From positions 331,641 to 395,640 of the forward strand of contig NZ_JASBQY010000001.1 in the NCBI RefSeq assembly GCF_029960645.1: 64,000 bases of DNA, read 5' to 3'. Shown here piece by piece: positions 41,525-49,671 of this stretch (within the stretch, counting starts at the first letter, position 1; every line of letters begins with the position of its first letter). The notes beneath the pieces were generated by a model, which was not told the DNA's origin, ran no database searches, and saw nothing but the letters and a program-made list of their open reading frames with translations. The position numbers and the translations under genes are program-made. The DNA comes from Arthrobacter sp. AL12 (GTDB lineage: Bacteria; Actinomycetota; Actinomycetes; Actinomycetales; Micrococcaceae).

Positions 41525-42598
41525 TCAGAGGTCGAGGTTAACGGGTCCGGCGGCTGCCGAAACACACGTCTGGATTAGTTGGCCGGGCTCGCCATGGACT
41601 TCGTCCGTGCGCAGGTCACGAACCTGGCCGGCCCGGAGGGGGATAAGGCAGCTGTGGCAGATGCCCATGCGGCAGCCGCTGGGCATCAGGATGCCGGCGT
41701 CCTCGCCGACGTCGAGCAGCGGGGTGTCGCCGTCGGCTTCGACTTCGCGGTCCGAGGACTCGAAAGTGACCAGACCGCCGTCGTGCCCTGCGCCGCCTGC
41801 CAGCTTGGTGCTGAAGCGTTCGATGGTGAGGGTGGCCTCCGAGGCGGGCTCGGCGGTTGCAGTGTCCGCCCCCCACAGGGCCTCGGCGTCGTCCAGAAAA
41901 CTTTCCGGGCCGCAGGCGTACGCGGCGCGCTGCCGCCAGTCCGGGCAGAGCTCGTCCAGCCCGGCAACGGAGCTGAAGTCAATCCGCCCGCGTTCCCCGG
42001 TGAACCAGTGGATGACGCGGAAGTTCGGAAACTGGTCCGCGAGCTCGGCCAGTTCCTCACGGAAGATGGCGTCCGCGGGGGTCCGGGCGGTGTGGATGAG
42101 GACGACGTCGGAGTCCGGGCGGTGCGGCACGAGCGTGCGGATCATCGACATCACCGGCGTGATGCCGCTGCCGGCGGTGAGCATCAGCAGGGGCCGCGGG
42201 TGCTCCGGAAGGACAAAGTCGCCCTGCGGCGGCGCCAGGAAGAGCACGTCGCCCGGCCTGGTGTTGCGCACGAGCGTCCCGGAGACGGCCCCCATGTCGC
42301 TGACAGTGATGGCCGGGTCCTGCCCGGCGGGGGCGCTGAGCGAGTAGGACCGCCAGTGGCGGACACCGTCGAGCTCGACGCCTATACGGGCCCACTGGCC
42401 GGCAAGGTGTGCTTGCCAGCCGCGGCCGGGACGGAAGAAAATGGTGGCGGAGTCGGCCGTTTCTGGAACCACCCTCGTTACCACGCCGCGCAACTGGCGG
42501 GCGGAAAACACAGGATTGAACAGCGCCAGAATGTCTTCTGGAGCTAGGGGGGTGGTCAGTAGAGATGCGGCGCGCGCCAGCTTACGGAGCCGGATCAT
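41525..42598 (-). CDS. Ferredoxin reductase with C-terminal 2Fe-2S domain
   Basis: 357 residues. Flavin domain with RSYSLSAPAG for FAD binding, NAD(P) domain with LMLTAGSGITPVMSMI and YACGPESFLDDAE, and a plant-type 2Fe-2S ferredoxin domain at the end with CRMGICHSC and the fourth Cys in IQTCVSA. This is the electron donor of stearoyl-CoA type desaturation in relatives. The desaturase begins 11 bases after its stop, so they are one operon. The start ATG at 42598 faces the divergent regulator. Confidence 0.92.
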   Translation of the reverse strand: MIRLRKLARAASLLTTPLAPEDILALFNPVFSARQLRGVVTRVVPETADSATIFFRPGRGWQAHLAGQWARIGVELDGVRHWRSYSLSAPAGQDPAITVSDMGAVSGTLVRNTRPGDVLFLAPPQGDFVLPEHPRPLLMLTAGSGITPVMSMIRTLVPHRPDSDVVLIHTARTPADAIFREELAELADQFPNFRVIHWFTGERGRIDFSSVAGLDELCPDWRQRAAYACGPESFLDDAEALWGADTATAEPASEATLTIERFSTKLAGGAGHDGGLVTFESSDREVEADGDTPLLDVGEDAGILMPSGCRMGICHSCLIPLRAGQVRDLRTDEVHGEPGQLIQTCVSAAAGPVNLDL

Positions 42599-42624
42599 TC
42601 ATCAATCTTATGTCAGATAGGGTC

Positions 42625-42667
42625 ATAGTTCTTCACCCAAGGCATACGATCGACGTGAAGAAACTAT
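42625..42667. promoter_or_regulatory. Long-spaced inverted repeat between ferredoxin reductase and regulator
   Basis: ATAGTTCTTCAC at 42625-42636 and GTGAAGAAACTAT at 42655-42667 are inverted repeats with one inserted base, separated by 18 bases. Placement in the 97-bp divergent region makes it the likely regulator site. Confidence 0.6.
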
Positions 42668-42695
42668 CTCCCCGCAACAACTTTGGAACGGCCTT

Positions 42696-43898
42696 ATGAA
42701 CGCTTCCCCGACGGCGACGCCCGCCTCCCCCGCCTACGACCCTCCGTGGCTTGCCCTGCCGCGGGAGGTCAGTGACGTGCTCCGGCCGATGATGCCGGGC
42801 ATTGTCGAGGCCATCATCAACGCCGTGCCGCAGCTTGTGCCGGCCTACGCCCGGCCGATCGAAGGCCGCTTCGGGCGGGGGCTGCGCCGCGGTGTGGCAG
42901 CGGCACTGGAGCGCTTCCTGCAGCTCCCGGGCACCCGGCTGCCCGCCCTCTCGGAGGAAAGCAGGCAACTCGTGGCCGGGCTGGGGAGCGGCGAATTCCG
43001 CCAGGGCCGGAGCATGGATGCGCTGCTGAGCGCCTACCGGATGGGGGCCCGCGTGACCTTCCGCGAGATGTCCCGGGTGTCCGTGGAGCACCACCTTGGC
43101 CAGACCGTGGTCGTGGACCTGGGCGAATCGATCCTGGCCTACATCGACGAGCTTTCCGCGGTCAGCGCCGAGGCGTATGCCTTTGAACAGTCCGAACGCG
43201 CCGGCGCCGTGGACCGCCGGCGCACCGAACTGCTCGACCTGCTCCTGCTGGGGCAGGCCGATGAGGCGGCCCTGCGCCAGACGGCCGCCATGGCGGACTG
43301 GTCCCTGCCGCAGCGGATGGTGGTGGTGACACTGCCGGTGAACCGGTCCGCGGGGCTTCGGATCCGGCTGGGGGCGGGAACCCTGGTGATCGAACGCGAG
43401 ACCGACGCCGTCGCTCTGGTTCCCGTCCGGCTGTCCCAGACCGCGCGGGTGGACCTGGACAAGGCCCTCCGCGGCCGCGGGGCGGCCGTCGGGCCGGCCG
43501 GAGGCTGGGAGAAGGTCCCGGACTCGCTGCGCCTGGCAGTGCTGGCCGCCTCGGCGCTGCCACCGCGGGACGGCCCTGACGACCCGCCGATCTGGGCCGA
43601 CGAGCATCTGGCCGAGGTGATTCTCGGGGCGGAACCCTCGGCGATCGCCGAACTCGCCAACCGCCGGCTGGCACCGCTGGAGGGGCTGCGCCCGGCCCAG
43701 CGCGAGCGCCTCGCGGAGACGCTGCTGTCCTGGCTGCGGCACTGGGGCCAGCGCGCCCCGGTGGCGGCGGAACTCGGAATCCACCCGCAGACCGTGGGCT
43801 ACCGCGCCGCACAGCTCCGCGAGCTATTCGGGGACACCCTGGAGGACCCGAAGGCGCGGTTCGAACTGGAACTGGCCCTGCACGCCGGCAGGCGTTAA
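42696..43898 (+). CDS. PucR/CdaR-like transcriptional regulator
   Basis: 400 residues. A helical N-terminal half (RPMMPGIVEAIINAVPQLVP, GRSMDALLSAYRMGARVTFR) precedes a GGDEF-like middle section and the C-terminal PucR helix-turn-helix: RERLAETLLSWLRHWGQRAP, VAAELGIHPQTVGYRAAQLR and ELFGDTLEDPKARFELELAL. It is divergent from the desaturase/reductase operon with a shared inverted repeat, so it is the probable lipid-desaturation regulator; mycobacteria use a TetR protein for this. The last three codons and stop fall in a 16-bp tandem repeat. Confidence 0.86.
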   Translation: MNASPTATPASPAYDPPWLALPREVSDVLRPMMPGIVEAIINAVPQLVPAYARPIEGRFGRGLRRGVAAALERFLQLPGTRLPALSEESRQLVAGLGSGEFRQGRSMDALLSAYRMGARVTFREMSRVSVEHHLGQTVVVDLGESILAYIDELSAVSAEAYAFEQSERAGAVDRRRTELLDLLLLGQADEAALRQTAAMADWSLPQRMVVVTLPVNRSAGLRIRLGAGTLVIERETDAVALVPVRLSQTARVDLDKALRGRGAAVGPAGGWEKVPDSLRLAVLAASALPPRDGPDDPPIWADEHLAEVILGAEPSAIAELANRRLAPLEGLRPAQRERLAETLLSWLRHWGQRAPVAAELGIHPQTVGYRAAQLRELFGDTLEDPKARFELELALHAGRR

Positions 43899-43979
43899 GC
43901 ACGGCAGGCGTTAAGCACGGCAGGCGTTAAGCACGGCCGGCGTTGGGTACGGCTGGGGGGCACGGCCGGCGTTGAACAC
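43887..43979. repeat. 16-bp tandem repeat across the end of the PucR-like gene
   Basis: GGCAGGCGTTAAGCAC occurs three times exactly (43887-43934), then once as GGCCGGCGTTGGGTAC, a 13-base variant, and GGCCGGCGTTGAACAC. The first unit contains the gene's TAA stop. Every exact unit repeats that stop in the same phase slipped by one base. Confidence 0.9.
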
Positions 43980-44049
43980 AGCAGGGGCTCAGCACAGCAC
44001 GCGCAAGCAGAACGGGCATTGACCGGCCGCGCCGGCGCCCCGCCGTCGT

Positions 44050-45420
44050 CTACGCCTGACCGGTGAGCGCTTCCCGGCTCTGCAGCCGCAGCTCGAGGTC
44101 GTTCATCACGATCGCGGCCAGGTCCTGCAGCGCGCGGGTGTCCTCGGCGCTGAACTCCCGCGGTTCCCGGTCCAGGATGCAGAAGGTGCCCAGGTTGTGG
44201 CCGTCCGGGGTGCGCAGCGGAACACCGGCGTAAAATTGCAGGCCGAATTCGCCGGCCACCAGCGGGTTGGCGAGGGTGCGGGGATCCCTGGCGGCGTCCC
44301 GGATGATCCAGGCTTCGTCCTGCAGGATCGCGGAGGCGCACAGCCCGGGGTCGCGGCCGATCTGCGTGACGTCGGTGCCGTGGTGGGCCTTGAACCAGAT
44401 CCGGTCATGGTCGACCACGCTGACGATCGCCACGGGTACGGAGAACATCCGGGCCGCGAGGCCCGCTATCCGGTCGAAGGCGCCGTCCGCCGGGGTGTCC
44501 AGGATCCGGTAGCGCTCGACCGCGCGCATCCGGCCTTCCTCGTCCGAGGTCACCGGCGCCGGCGCCGGGTCCATGCGGTGGCGCGCGGCACTGTTGATGA
44601 CCTCCTGGCGCAGGGCCAGCGACACTTCCCGGGCCGGCGGGCGCTGCTCCGGGTCGCGGGCCAGCATGGAGGACAGCAGCGCAACCCACATGGGCGCAAG
44701 CTCCTCGGGGATCTGCGGGTCGTTGAGCAGCCGCGCGACGGCGGACTGGATGGGCGCGCCGGGGTACGCCATCTTTCCGGTCAGCCCCTCGAGCAGCACC
44801 AGGCCAAGCGAATACACGTCGCTGAGCGGTCCCACCGGCTCGCCGGCCGCCTGCTCGGGGCTGAGGTAGGCCGGTGTCCCGGAGGTCCCGCCTTCATCCG
44901 ACACCGGGCCGCTGCGGGTGAAGACGGCGACGCCGAAATCGGTGAGCTTGGCCCGCGGGCGGCGGTCCTTGTTGCTGTAGTCCACGAGCAGGATGTTTGC
45001 GGGCTTGACGTCCCGGTGCACGATGCCGTGGTGGTGGATGTAGGAAAGCCCGTCCGCCAGGTCATAGCCGATGTGGGCCATGTGCACCGCCGAAAGCGCG
45101 CCCTGGGCACCGCGGTGGCGCAAATCCTGCCCGCGCACCAGCTCCATCACCAGATAGGTGAGCCGGTCACTCGGGTCGCTCAGGTCGGCGCCCGCGTCGA
45201 AGAGCGTCACGAGGGAGTGGTGGCTCATTCCGGCCAGGATGCGGATTTCCTCGCCCTGCCGGCGGGTCTGCTCCAGATCGTCCGCGTCGTTGCGGAAGAG
45301 CTTGACCGCCACCTCGCGCTGCAGGAGTTCGTCGTAGGCCCGGTACACGGTGGATTGGCTGCCACGGCCAATAAGGTCTTCAATCCGGTAGCGGCCGCTC
45401 AGCAGGTACCCGGATTCCAT
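44050..45420 (-). CDS. Soluble Ser/Thr protein kinase with C-terminal GAF domain
   Basis: 456 residues with no transmembrane helix. The kinase domain (about 8-270) has the nucleotide loop IGRGSQSTVYRA, catalytic Lys in VAVKLF, catalytic loop HRDVKPANILL, DFGVAVF and GTPAYLSPEQAAG. A GAF domain (about 295-450) carries YRILDTPADGAFDRIAGLAA, AIVSVVDHDRIWFKAHHG, LCASAILQDEAWIIRDAARD and LGTFCILDREPREFSAED, as in GAF sensors of the free-standing redox/signal type. The ATG at 45420 has GAGG six bases upstream and starts just before the kinase fold; TTG at 45477 and frames back to 45576 are possible. Most actinobacterial kinases are membrane PASTA proteins, so this architecture is different. Confidence 0.87.
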   Translation of the reverse strand: MESGYLLSGRYRIEDLIGRGSQSTVYRAYDELLQREVAVKLFRNDADDLEQTRRQGEEIRILAGMSHHSLVTLFDAGADLSDPSDRLTYLVMELVRGQDLRHRGAQGALSAVHMAHIGYDLADGLSYIHHHGIVHRDVKPANILLVDYSNKDRRPRAKLTDFGVAVFTRSGPVSDEGGTSGTPAYLSPEQAAGEPVGPLSDVYSLGLVLLEGLTGKMAYPGAPIQSAVARLLNDPQIPEELAPMWVALLSSMLARDPEQRPPAREVSLALRQEVINSAARHRMDPAPAPVTSDEEGRMRAVERYRILDTPADGAFDRIAGLAARMFSVPVAIVSVVDHDRIWFKAHHGTDVTQIGRDPGLCASAILQDEAWIIRDAARDPRTLANPLVAGEFGLQFYAGVPLRTPDGHNLGTFCILDREPREFSAEDTRALQDLAAIVMNDLELRLQSREALTGQA

Positions 45421-45659
45421 ACGCTGCCTCGGGGTGACCGGAGTGGCACGTGCCGGCTGTGAAATGAGCTCAGTCAAGTGGTGTTCGTTGTCCCTTGTAG
45501 CGGGGTCCGCCGGTGGCGCCGGCAGATCAGTCCAAAACCGGCAGTGGTGAAGATCCGGCGCCCGCATAATTAGCAAGGTTACTTATGATACCGCGGTTTG
45601 TCGATTCAGGAAGACCTGCGGGCTAACCATTTTCTCCGCCCGCAGGCGGGCGCCGGCCG

Positions 45660-47273
45660 CTACTTGGCGGGGTTGTGGGTGCCGATCGGCAGCAAAGTCA
45701 GGTCGGGTTGGTTCTTCTCGATCCGGCGCAGCGCCCACACATCATTGAACAGCGCGAGGTATTCGCCGTCGGAGCGCAGCAGCACCTCGGCGCCGGGCAC
45801 GTTGGCCAGCGCCGGCATGGCGTCCGCCGTTGAGATCCTGGCGATGGAGTACGGCAGGCGCTCCAGGCGCATCGGCGCGCTGAAGTCGTGCGCCATGCGG
45901 TCCTCCACCACTTCGAACTGCATGGGGCCGACGGCGGCCAGCACCGGGGCCTGGTCGCCGCGGACGTCCGAGCGAAGCACCTGGATGACGCCCTCGTGCT
46001 CGAGCTGCTCGATGCCGCGGCGGAACTGCTTGAAACGGCTGGGGTCCTTGGAGCGAGCCACCTGAAAATGCTCCGGCGCGAACAGCGGAATGGCGGGGAA
46101 CTCCACCGGCGCCTCCAGGAACAGGCTGTCGCCCACACGCAGTGAGGAGGCGTTGACGAGTCCCACAACGTCCCCGGGGAAGGCCTCGTCGATGACCTCG
46201 CGTTCCCGGCCGAAGACCTGCTGGGCGTACTTGGTGGCGAAGGACTTGCCGGTACGGCCCTGCGTCACCACCATGCCGCGTTCGAATTTGCCGGAACAGA
46301 CCCGGATGAAGGCGACGTGGTCGCGGTGTGCCTTGTTCATGCCGGCCTGGACCTTGAAGACGAACCCCGAGAACGGAGCATCGACGGGCCGCGCGGCGCC
46401 GTCGACGTCGGGCCGAGGGGCGGCCGGCGGGGCGAAGTCCACGAGGGCGTCGAGGATCTCCTTCACCCCGAAGTTCAACGCGGCGGAGCTGAAGAGGATC
46501 GGGGTGGCCTTGCCTGCGTGGAAGGCCTCGACGTCGAACTCAAGGTTGGACTCGATGACCAGCCCGGCCTCGTCCACGGCGTTGGACCAGTCATCACCCT
46601 GGCTGGCCGCGGCCTGATCCGGGGTGAAGTACTCGGTGAGGGCGATGTTGGCACCGGCGTTGTTGCGCTTGAACTGCGCGAAGCGGTCATTGCGCAGGTC
46701 CCACACGCCGCGGAAGTCACCGGAGATGCCGACGGCCCAGGTCAGTGGCATCGGCTGCAGGCCGGTGCGCTCGGTGATCTCATCCATGAGGGCCAGCGCG
46801 TCCAGGCCGGGCCGGTCCCACTTGTTGATCACGGTGATGATGGGCAGGTTGCGCTGCTTGCAGACCTCAAAGAGCTTCATGGTCTGGGTTTCCAGGCCCT
46901 TGGCGGCGTCTACGAGCATCACGGCGCAGTCGACGGCGGCCAGCACCCGGTAGGTGTCCTCCGAGAAGTCAGCGTGGCCGGGGGTGTCCAGCAGGTTGAT
47001 CACGGTGTCCCGGTAGCCGAACTGCAGGGCCGCGGAGCTGATCGAGATGCCGCGGTCCTTTTCCATCTGCATCCAGTCCGAGACCGTGTCCTTGCGGTTG
47101 GACTTGCCGCTGGAGGCGCCGGCGGTGCCGATCACCTTCGCGTGCAGCGCCAGCGCCTCGGTCAGCGTGGACTTGCCGGCGTCAGGGTGTGAAATGACCG
47201 CGAAAGTCCGACGCCGGGCCGCCTGCTTGTGAATCTCCTGGACTCGGGCGGGGCTAAGGACTTCTTGGGACAC
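45660..47273 (-). CDS. prfC: Peptide chain release factor 3
   Basis: 537 residues, a GTPase that recycles RF1/RF2 after translation termination. G1 is SHPDAGKSTLTEAL, the switch region has DWMQMEKDRGISISS, G3 is DTPGHADFSEDTYR and G4 is INKWDRPG. The later domains include GKFERGMVVTQGRTGK and the RF3-specific VGPMQFEVVEDRM. Length is normal for PrfC rather than EF-G or TetM proteins. Single gene; the ATG at 47273 is taken as start. Confidence 0.96.
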   Translation of the reverse strand: MSQEVLSPARVQEIHKQAARRRTFAVISHPDAGKSTLTEALALHAKVIGTAGASSGKSNRKDTVSDWMQMEKDRGISISSAALQFGYRDTVINLLDTPGHADFSEDTYRVLAAVDCAVMLVDAAKGLETQTMKLFEVCKQRNLPIITVINKWDRPGLDALALMDEITERTGLQPMPLTWAVGISGDFRGVWDLRNDRFAQFKRNNAGANIALTEYFTPDQAAASQGDDWSNAVDEAGLVIESNLEFDVEAFHAGKATPILFSSAALNFGVKEILDALVDFAPPAAPRPDVDGAARPVDAPFSGFVFKVQAGMNKAHRDHVAFIRVCSGKFERGMVVTQGRTGKSFATKYAQQVFGREREVIDEAFPGDVVGLVNASSLRVGDSLFLEAPVEFPAIPLFAPEHFQVARSKDPSRFKQFRRGIEQLEHEGVIQVLRSDVRGDQAPVLAAVGPMQFEVVEDRMAHDFSAPMRLERLPYSIARISTADAMPALANVPGAEVLLRSDGEYLALFNDVWALRRIEKNQPDLTLLPIGTHNPAK

Positions 47274-47722
47274 GGTGCTACTTTCGCTGCGGCGTTGAAT
47301 GGTTGCGCTCCCGGGTTGGCGGGAATCCGGCTGGCCCGCCGGGATCGCGGGTTGTTCTGCGTGGTGGCTGTGCGGGACTGCTGTGGAGGATTGCGGGGCG
47401 CGGCGCCGGGTAGCCGACGAACACCCGAGGCTTCCAGTTTATCGCAGCCCGCGCCGCCGCCGCGAAGCGGGCGCAATGCCGCCGTGAAGCCGGAGCGTGG
47501 CGGCTCGAAAAGTGCGCGCCCGGTCGTCCGCCCACAGGGCCGTTCCGGAGGCGCCCCGGCGGACGTCCCAATGGACCACTTTGGGGCTTGTCCGTGCGGA
47601 AGTTGGCCCGCTTTACCTCTACTATGGGGAGAGCGGGGAACCGAGTACTTTTTATCCTGCCGGCAATCACTGGAAACCGGCGCACTTGAGGGCTGCGGCC
47701 TGCACCTTTGAAGGGAACGTCT
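47274..47722. other. 449-bp region between prfC and disA, no gene seen
   Basis: Divergent upstream regions of prfC and disA. Open frames here lack codon bias or family resemblance. TACTATGG near 47621 and TACTTTTTATCC near 47646 are the most promoter-like AT-rich points before disA, but no good -35 partner was found. Confidence 0.4.
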
Positions 47723-48799
47723 ATGGCCCGGAGCCCTGAAGATTCACTCAAGGCGACCCTGGGCCGGGTGGCACCGGGCACCCCTCTCCGCGACGGTCTG
47801 GAGCGCATCCTCCGCGGACGGACCGGCGCACTGATCGTCCTGGGCATCGACCGGACCATCGAATCCATCTGCTCCGGCGGCTTCGACATCGGAATCGACT
47901 TCTCCCCCACCCGCCTGCGGGAACTGGCCAAAATGGACGGCGCCATCATCTGCGACAAGGACGCCAGCAACATCCTGCGCGCGGCCGTCCAGCTGGTCCC
48001 CGACTCCAGCATCGAGACCCAGGAGTCCGGCACCCGGCACCGGACCGCGGAGCGGGTCGCCATCCAGACGGGCGTTCCGGTCATTTCGGTCAGCCAGTCC
48101 ATGCAGATCATCGCCCTCTACGTCAACGGGCTGCGGCACGTCCTGGAGGGTTCGGAGAAGGTCCTGGCCCGCGCCAACCAGGCGCTGGCAACCCTGGAAC
48201 GCTACCGTTCGCGCCTGGACCAGGTGACCAGTTCCCTCTCGGCCCTGGAAATCGAGGCCATGGTGACGGTCCGCGATGTCGCGGTCACCCTCCAGCGCCA
48301 GGAGATGGTGCGCCGGATCTCCGAGGAAATCTCGCAGTACGTGCTCGAACTCGGCGAGGACGGGCGGCTGCTCTCGCTCCAATTGGACGAACTGACCGTG
48401 GGCCGCGGACCCGGCAGCGACGTCATCATCCGCGACTACTCGGGACCCGACGCGACCGCCGACGACATCGACAAGGCCGTGAAGGCACTCGTGAGCCTGG
48501 GCCCCACCGAGCTGATCGATCTGGGCAAGATCGCCGGGATCGTGGGCTTCGCCGGCGGCGAGGCGAACCTTGACGCCGTCGTCCAGCCGCGCGGCTACCG
48601 GCTGCTGTCCGGGCTGAAGGCCGTGCCGAAGGCCGTTGCGGACCGCCTGGTGGACCACTTCGGCGGCCTGCAGTTCCTCATGGCCGCCACGATCGATGAC
48701 CTCATGACCGTGGACGGTATCGGCGACCAGCGCGCCCGGACGGTCCGTGAGGGCCTGAGCCGGATGGCCGAGGCAAGCCTGCTGGACCGCTTCCTCTAA
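47723..48799 (+). CDS. disA: DNA integrity scanning diadenylate cyclase DisA
   Basis: 358 residues. Makes c-di-AMP from two ATP and scans DNA for branched intermediates. The diadenylate cyclase domain has KMDGAIICDKDASNI (DGA) and SGTRHRTAERVAIQ (RHR). A helical linker follows, then the C-terminal helix-hairpin-helix DNA-binding domain (LMTVDGIGDQRARTVREGLS). The ATG at 47723 has AGGGA six bases upstream, which rules out the TTG at 47708. mutY lies beyond one convergent gene. Confidence 0.96.
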   Translation: MARSPEDSLKATLGRVAPGTPLRDGLERILRGRTGALIVLGIDRTIESICSGGFDIGIDFSPTRLRELAKMDGAIICDKDASNILRAAVQLVPDSSIETQESGTRHRTAERVAIQTGVPVISVSQSMQIIALYVNGLRHVLEGSEKVLARANQALATLERYRSRLDQVTSSLSALEIEAMVTVRDVAVTLQRQEMVRRISEEISQYVLELGEDGRLLSLQLDELTVGRGPGSDVIIRDYSGPDATADDIDKAVKALVSLGPTELIDLGKIAGIVGFAGGEANLDAVVQPRGYRLLSGLKAVPKAVADRLVDHFGGLQFLMAATIDDLMTVDGIGDQRARTVREGLSRMAEASLLDRFL

Positions 48800-48803
48800 C
48801 CCC

Positions 48804-48867
48804 CCGTCGATTGCTCCGCAACTGCCGTTTTGGGGCCCCAAAAGGGCCGTTGCGGAGCAATCGACGG
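48804..48867. repeat. 64-bp palindromic element between convergent genes, copy B
   Basis: Arms CCGTCGATTGCTCCGCAACT... and ...CGTTGCGGAGCAATCGACGG are 23 bp with one mismatch. The 18-base loop GTTTTGGGGCCCCAAAAG is itself palindromic. Lies between disA and the convergent gene at 48883; matches copy A in length, arm length and loop length. Confidence 0.88.
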
Positions 48868-48882
48868 AGGTGGGTGAGGGGA

Positions 48883-49614
48883 TCAGTTGAGCTGGAACAC
48901 GGCCTTGGGGCTGGTCTTGTTCGCCAGCCGTGCGGTGAAGACGTAATACGCGCCGCCCGCCCCCGGCTTCGCCTCGATCGGGGCGCAGCCCTGGACGGTG
49001 CGGTTGCGCTGCCAGGGGAAGTTCGCCGTCTCGCTTTGCCCCGGCGCGATGGTCTTCACGAGCTCGGTGGCGTCGGCCTGGCAGTCAGTGGACGAAAAAA
49101 TCCGGTCCGAGCCGCTGGTGATCAGGAATTCCATCTGCGACGTCCCGATATTGACCTGGCACGGCACCTTGTTGTTATTCGTCACCTTGAGTGTGAGCAG
49201 CGGGTTCTCGCCGTCCGTGTAGGCGGCCTTGTCCGTGCTGGCGGTGACGGTCAGGAGGTTCTGCTCGCAGCCGTTCCCGGTCGGGGTTGCCGAAGGGGAA
49301 GGCGTGGTTTCCGGGCCGGCGGCCGGTAGCGTTGCCTGGCCCGAGGAGGCCGCTCCCCCGCCGGAATTGGACTGCCCGCCGGTGACGACGCTGGAGACGG
49401 CGGCGAAACCGCCGAAGGCGACGGCGATCACCAGCAGCAGGGCGGCGCCCACGAACAGCCGGCGGCGGCGGTAGACGGGGCTGGCCGGTTTCCGGGCAGC
49501 TTTGCCCGCGGGTTTGCGCGCAGGCTGGCGCGGCGGTTTCCAGCCCGAGGATGCCCCGCTGCCGGAGGCCCCCGGCCGGGGACCGTGAGTTCCTGAATTG
49601 TCGTTCCTGCCCAT
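48883..49614 (-). CDS. Membrane-anchored extracytoplasmic protein of unknown function
   Basis: 243 residues. A basic, Pro/Gly/Ala-rich cytoplasmic head (about 50 residues, KPPRQPARKPAGKAARKPAS) leads into one transmembrane helix (LFVGAALLLVIAVAFGGFAA). A Ser/Gly/Pro linker and a C-terminal beta-rich domain follow (LLTVTASTDKAAYTDGENPL, LTLKVTNNNKVPCQVNIGTS, with a Cys pair). The outer domain looks like a small immunoglobulin-like sensor or inhibitor fold, but I assign no function. Convergent with disA across the 64-bp palindrome and divergent from mutY. Confidence 0.75.
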   Translation of the reverse strand: MGRNDNSGTHGPRPGASGSGASSGWKPPRQPARKPAGKAARKPASPVYRRRRLFVGAALLLVIAVAFGGFAAVSSVVTGGQSNSGGGAASSGQATLPAAGPETTPSPSATPTGNGCEQNLLTVTASTDKAAYTDGENPLLTLKVTNNNKVPCQVNIGTSQMEFLITSGSDRIFSSTDCQADATELVKTIAPGQSETANFPWQRNRTVQGCAPIEAKPGAGGAYYVFTARLANKTSPKAVFQLN

Positions 49615-49671
49615 CCTTCTAGGCTAGAGAACCGCGGCGGGTATGGAGCCCTCCCACGCCGCAGGCGGAGT

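Noticed and set aside
40149..42347. A 732-codon plus-strand open frame opposite the desaturase and ferredoxin reductase
   Set aside because: Antisense to two genes with clear His boxes and 2Fe-2S motifs; no family resemblance in its own translation.
43887..43979. CRISPR array
   Set aside because: Units are directly tandem with no spacers.
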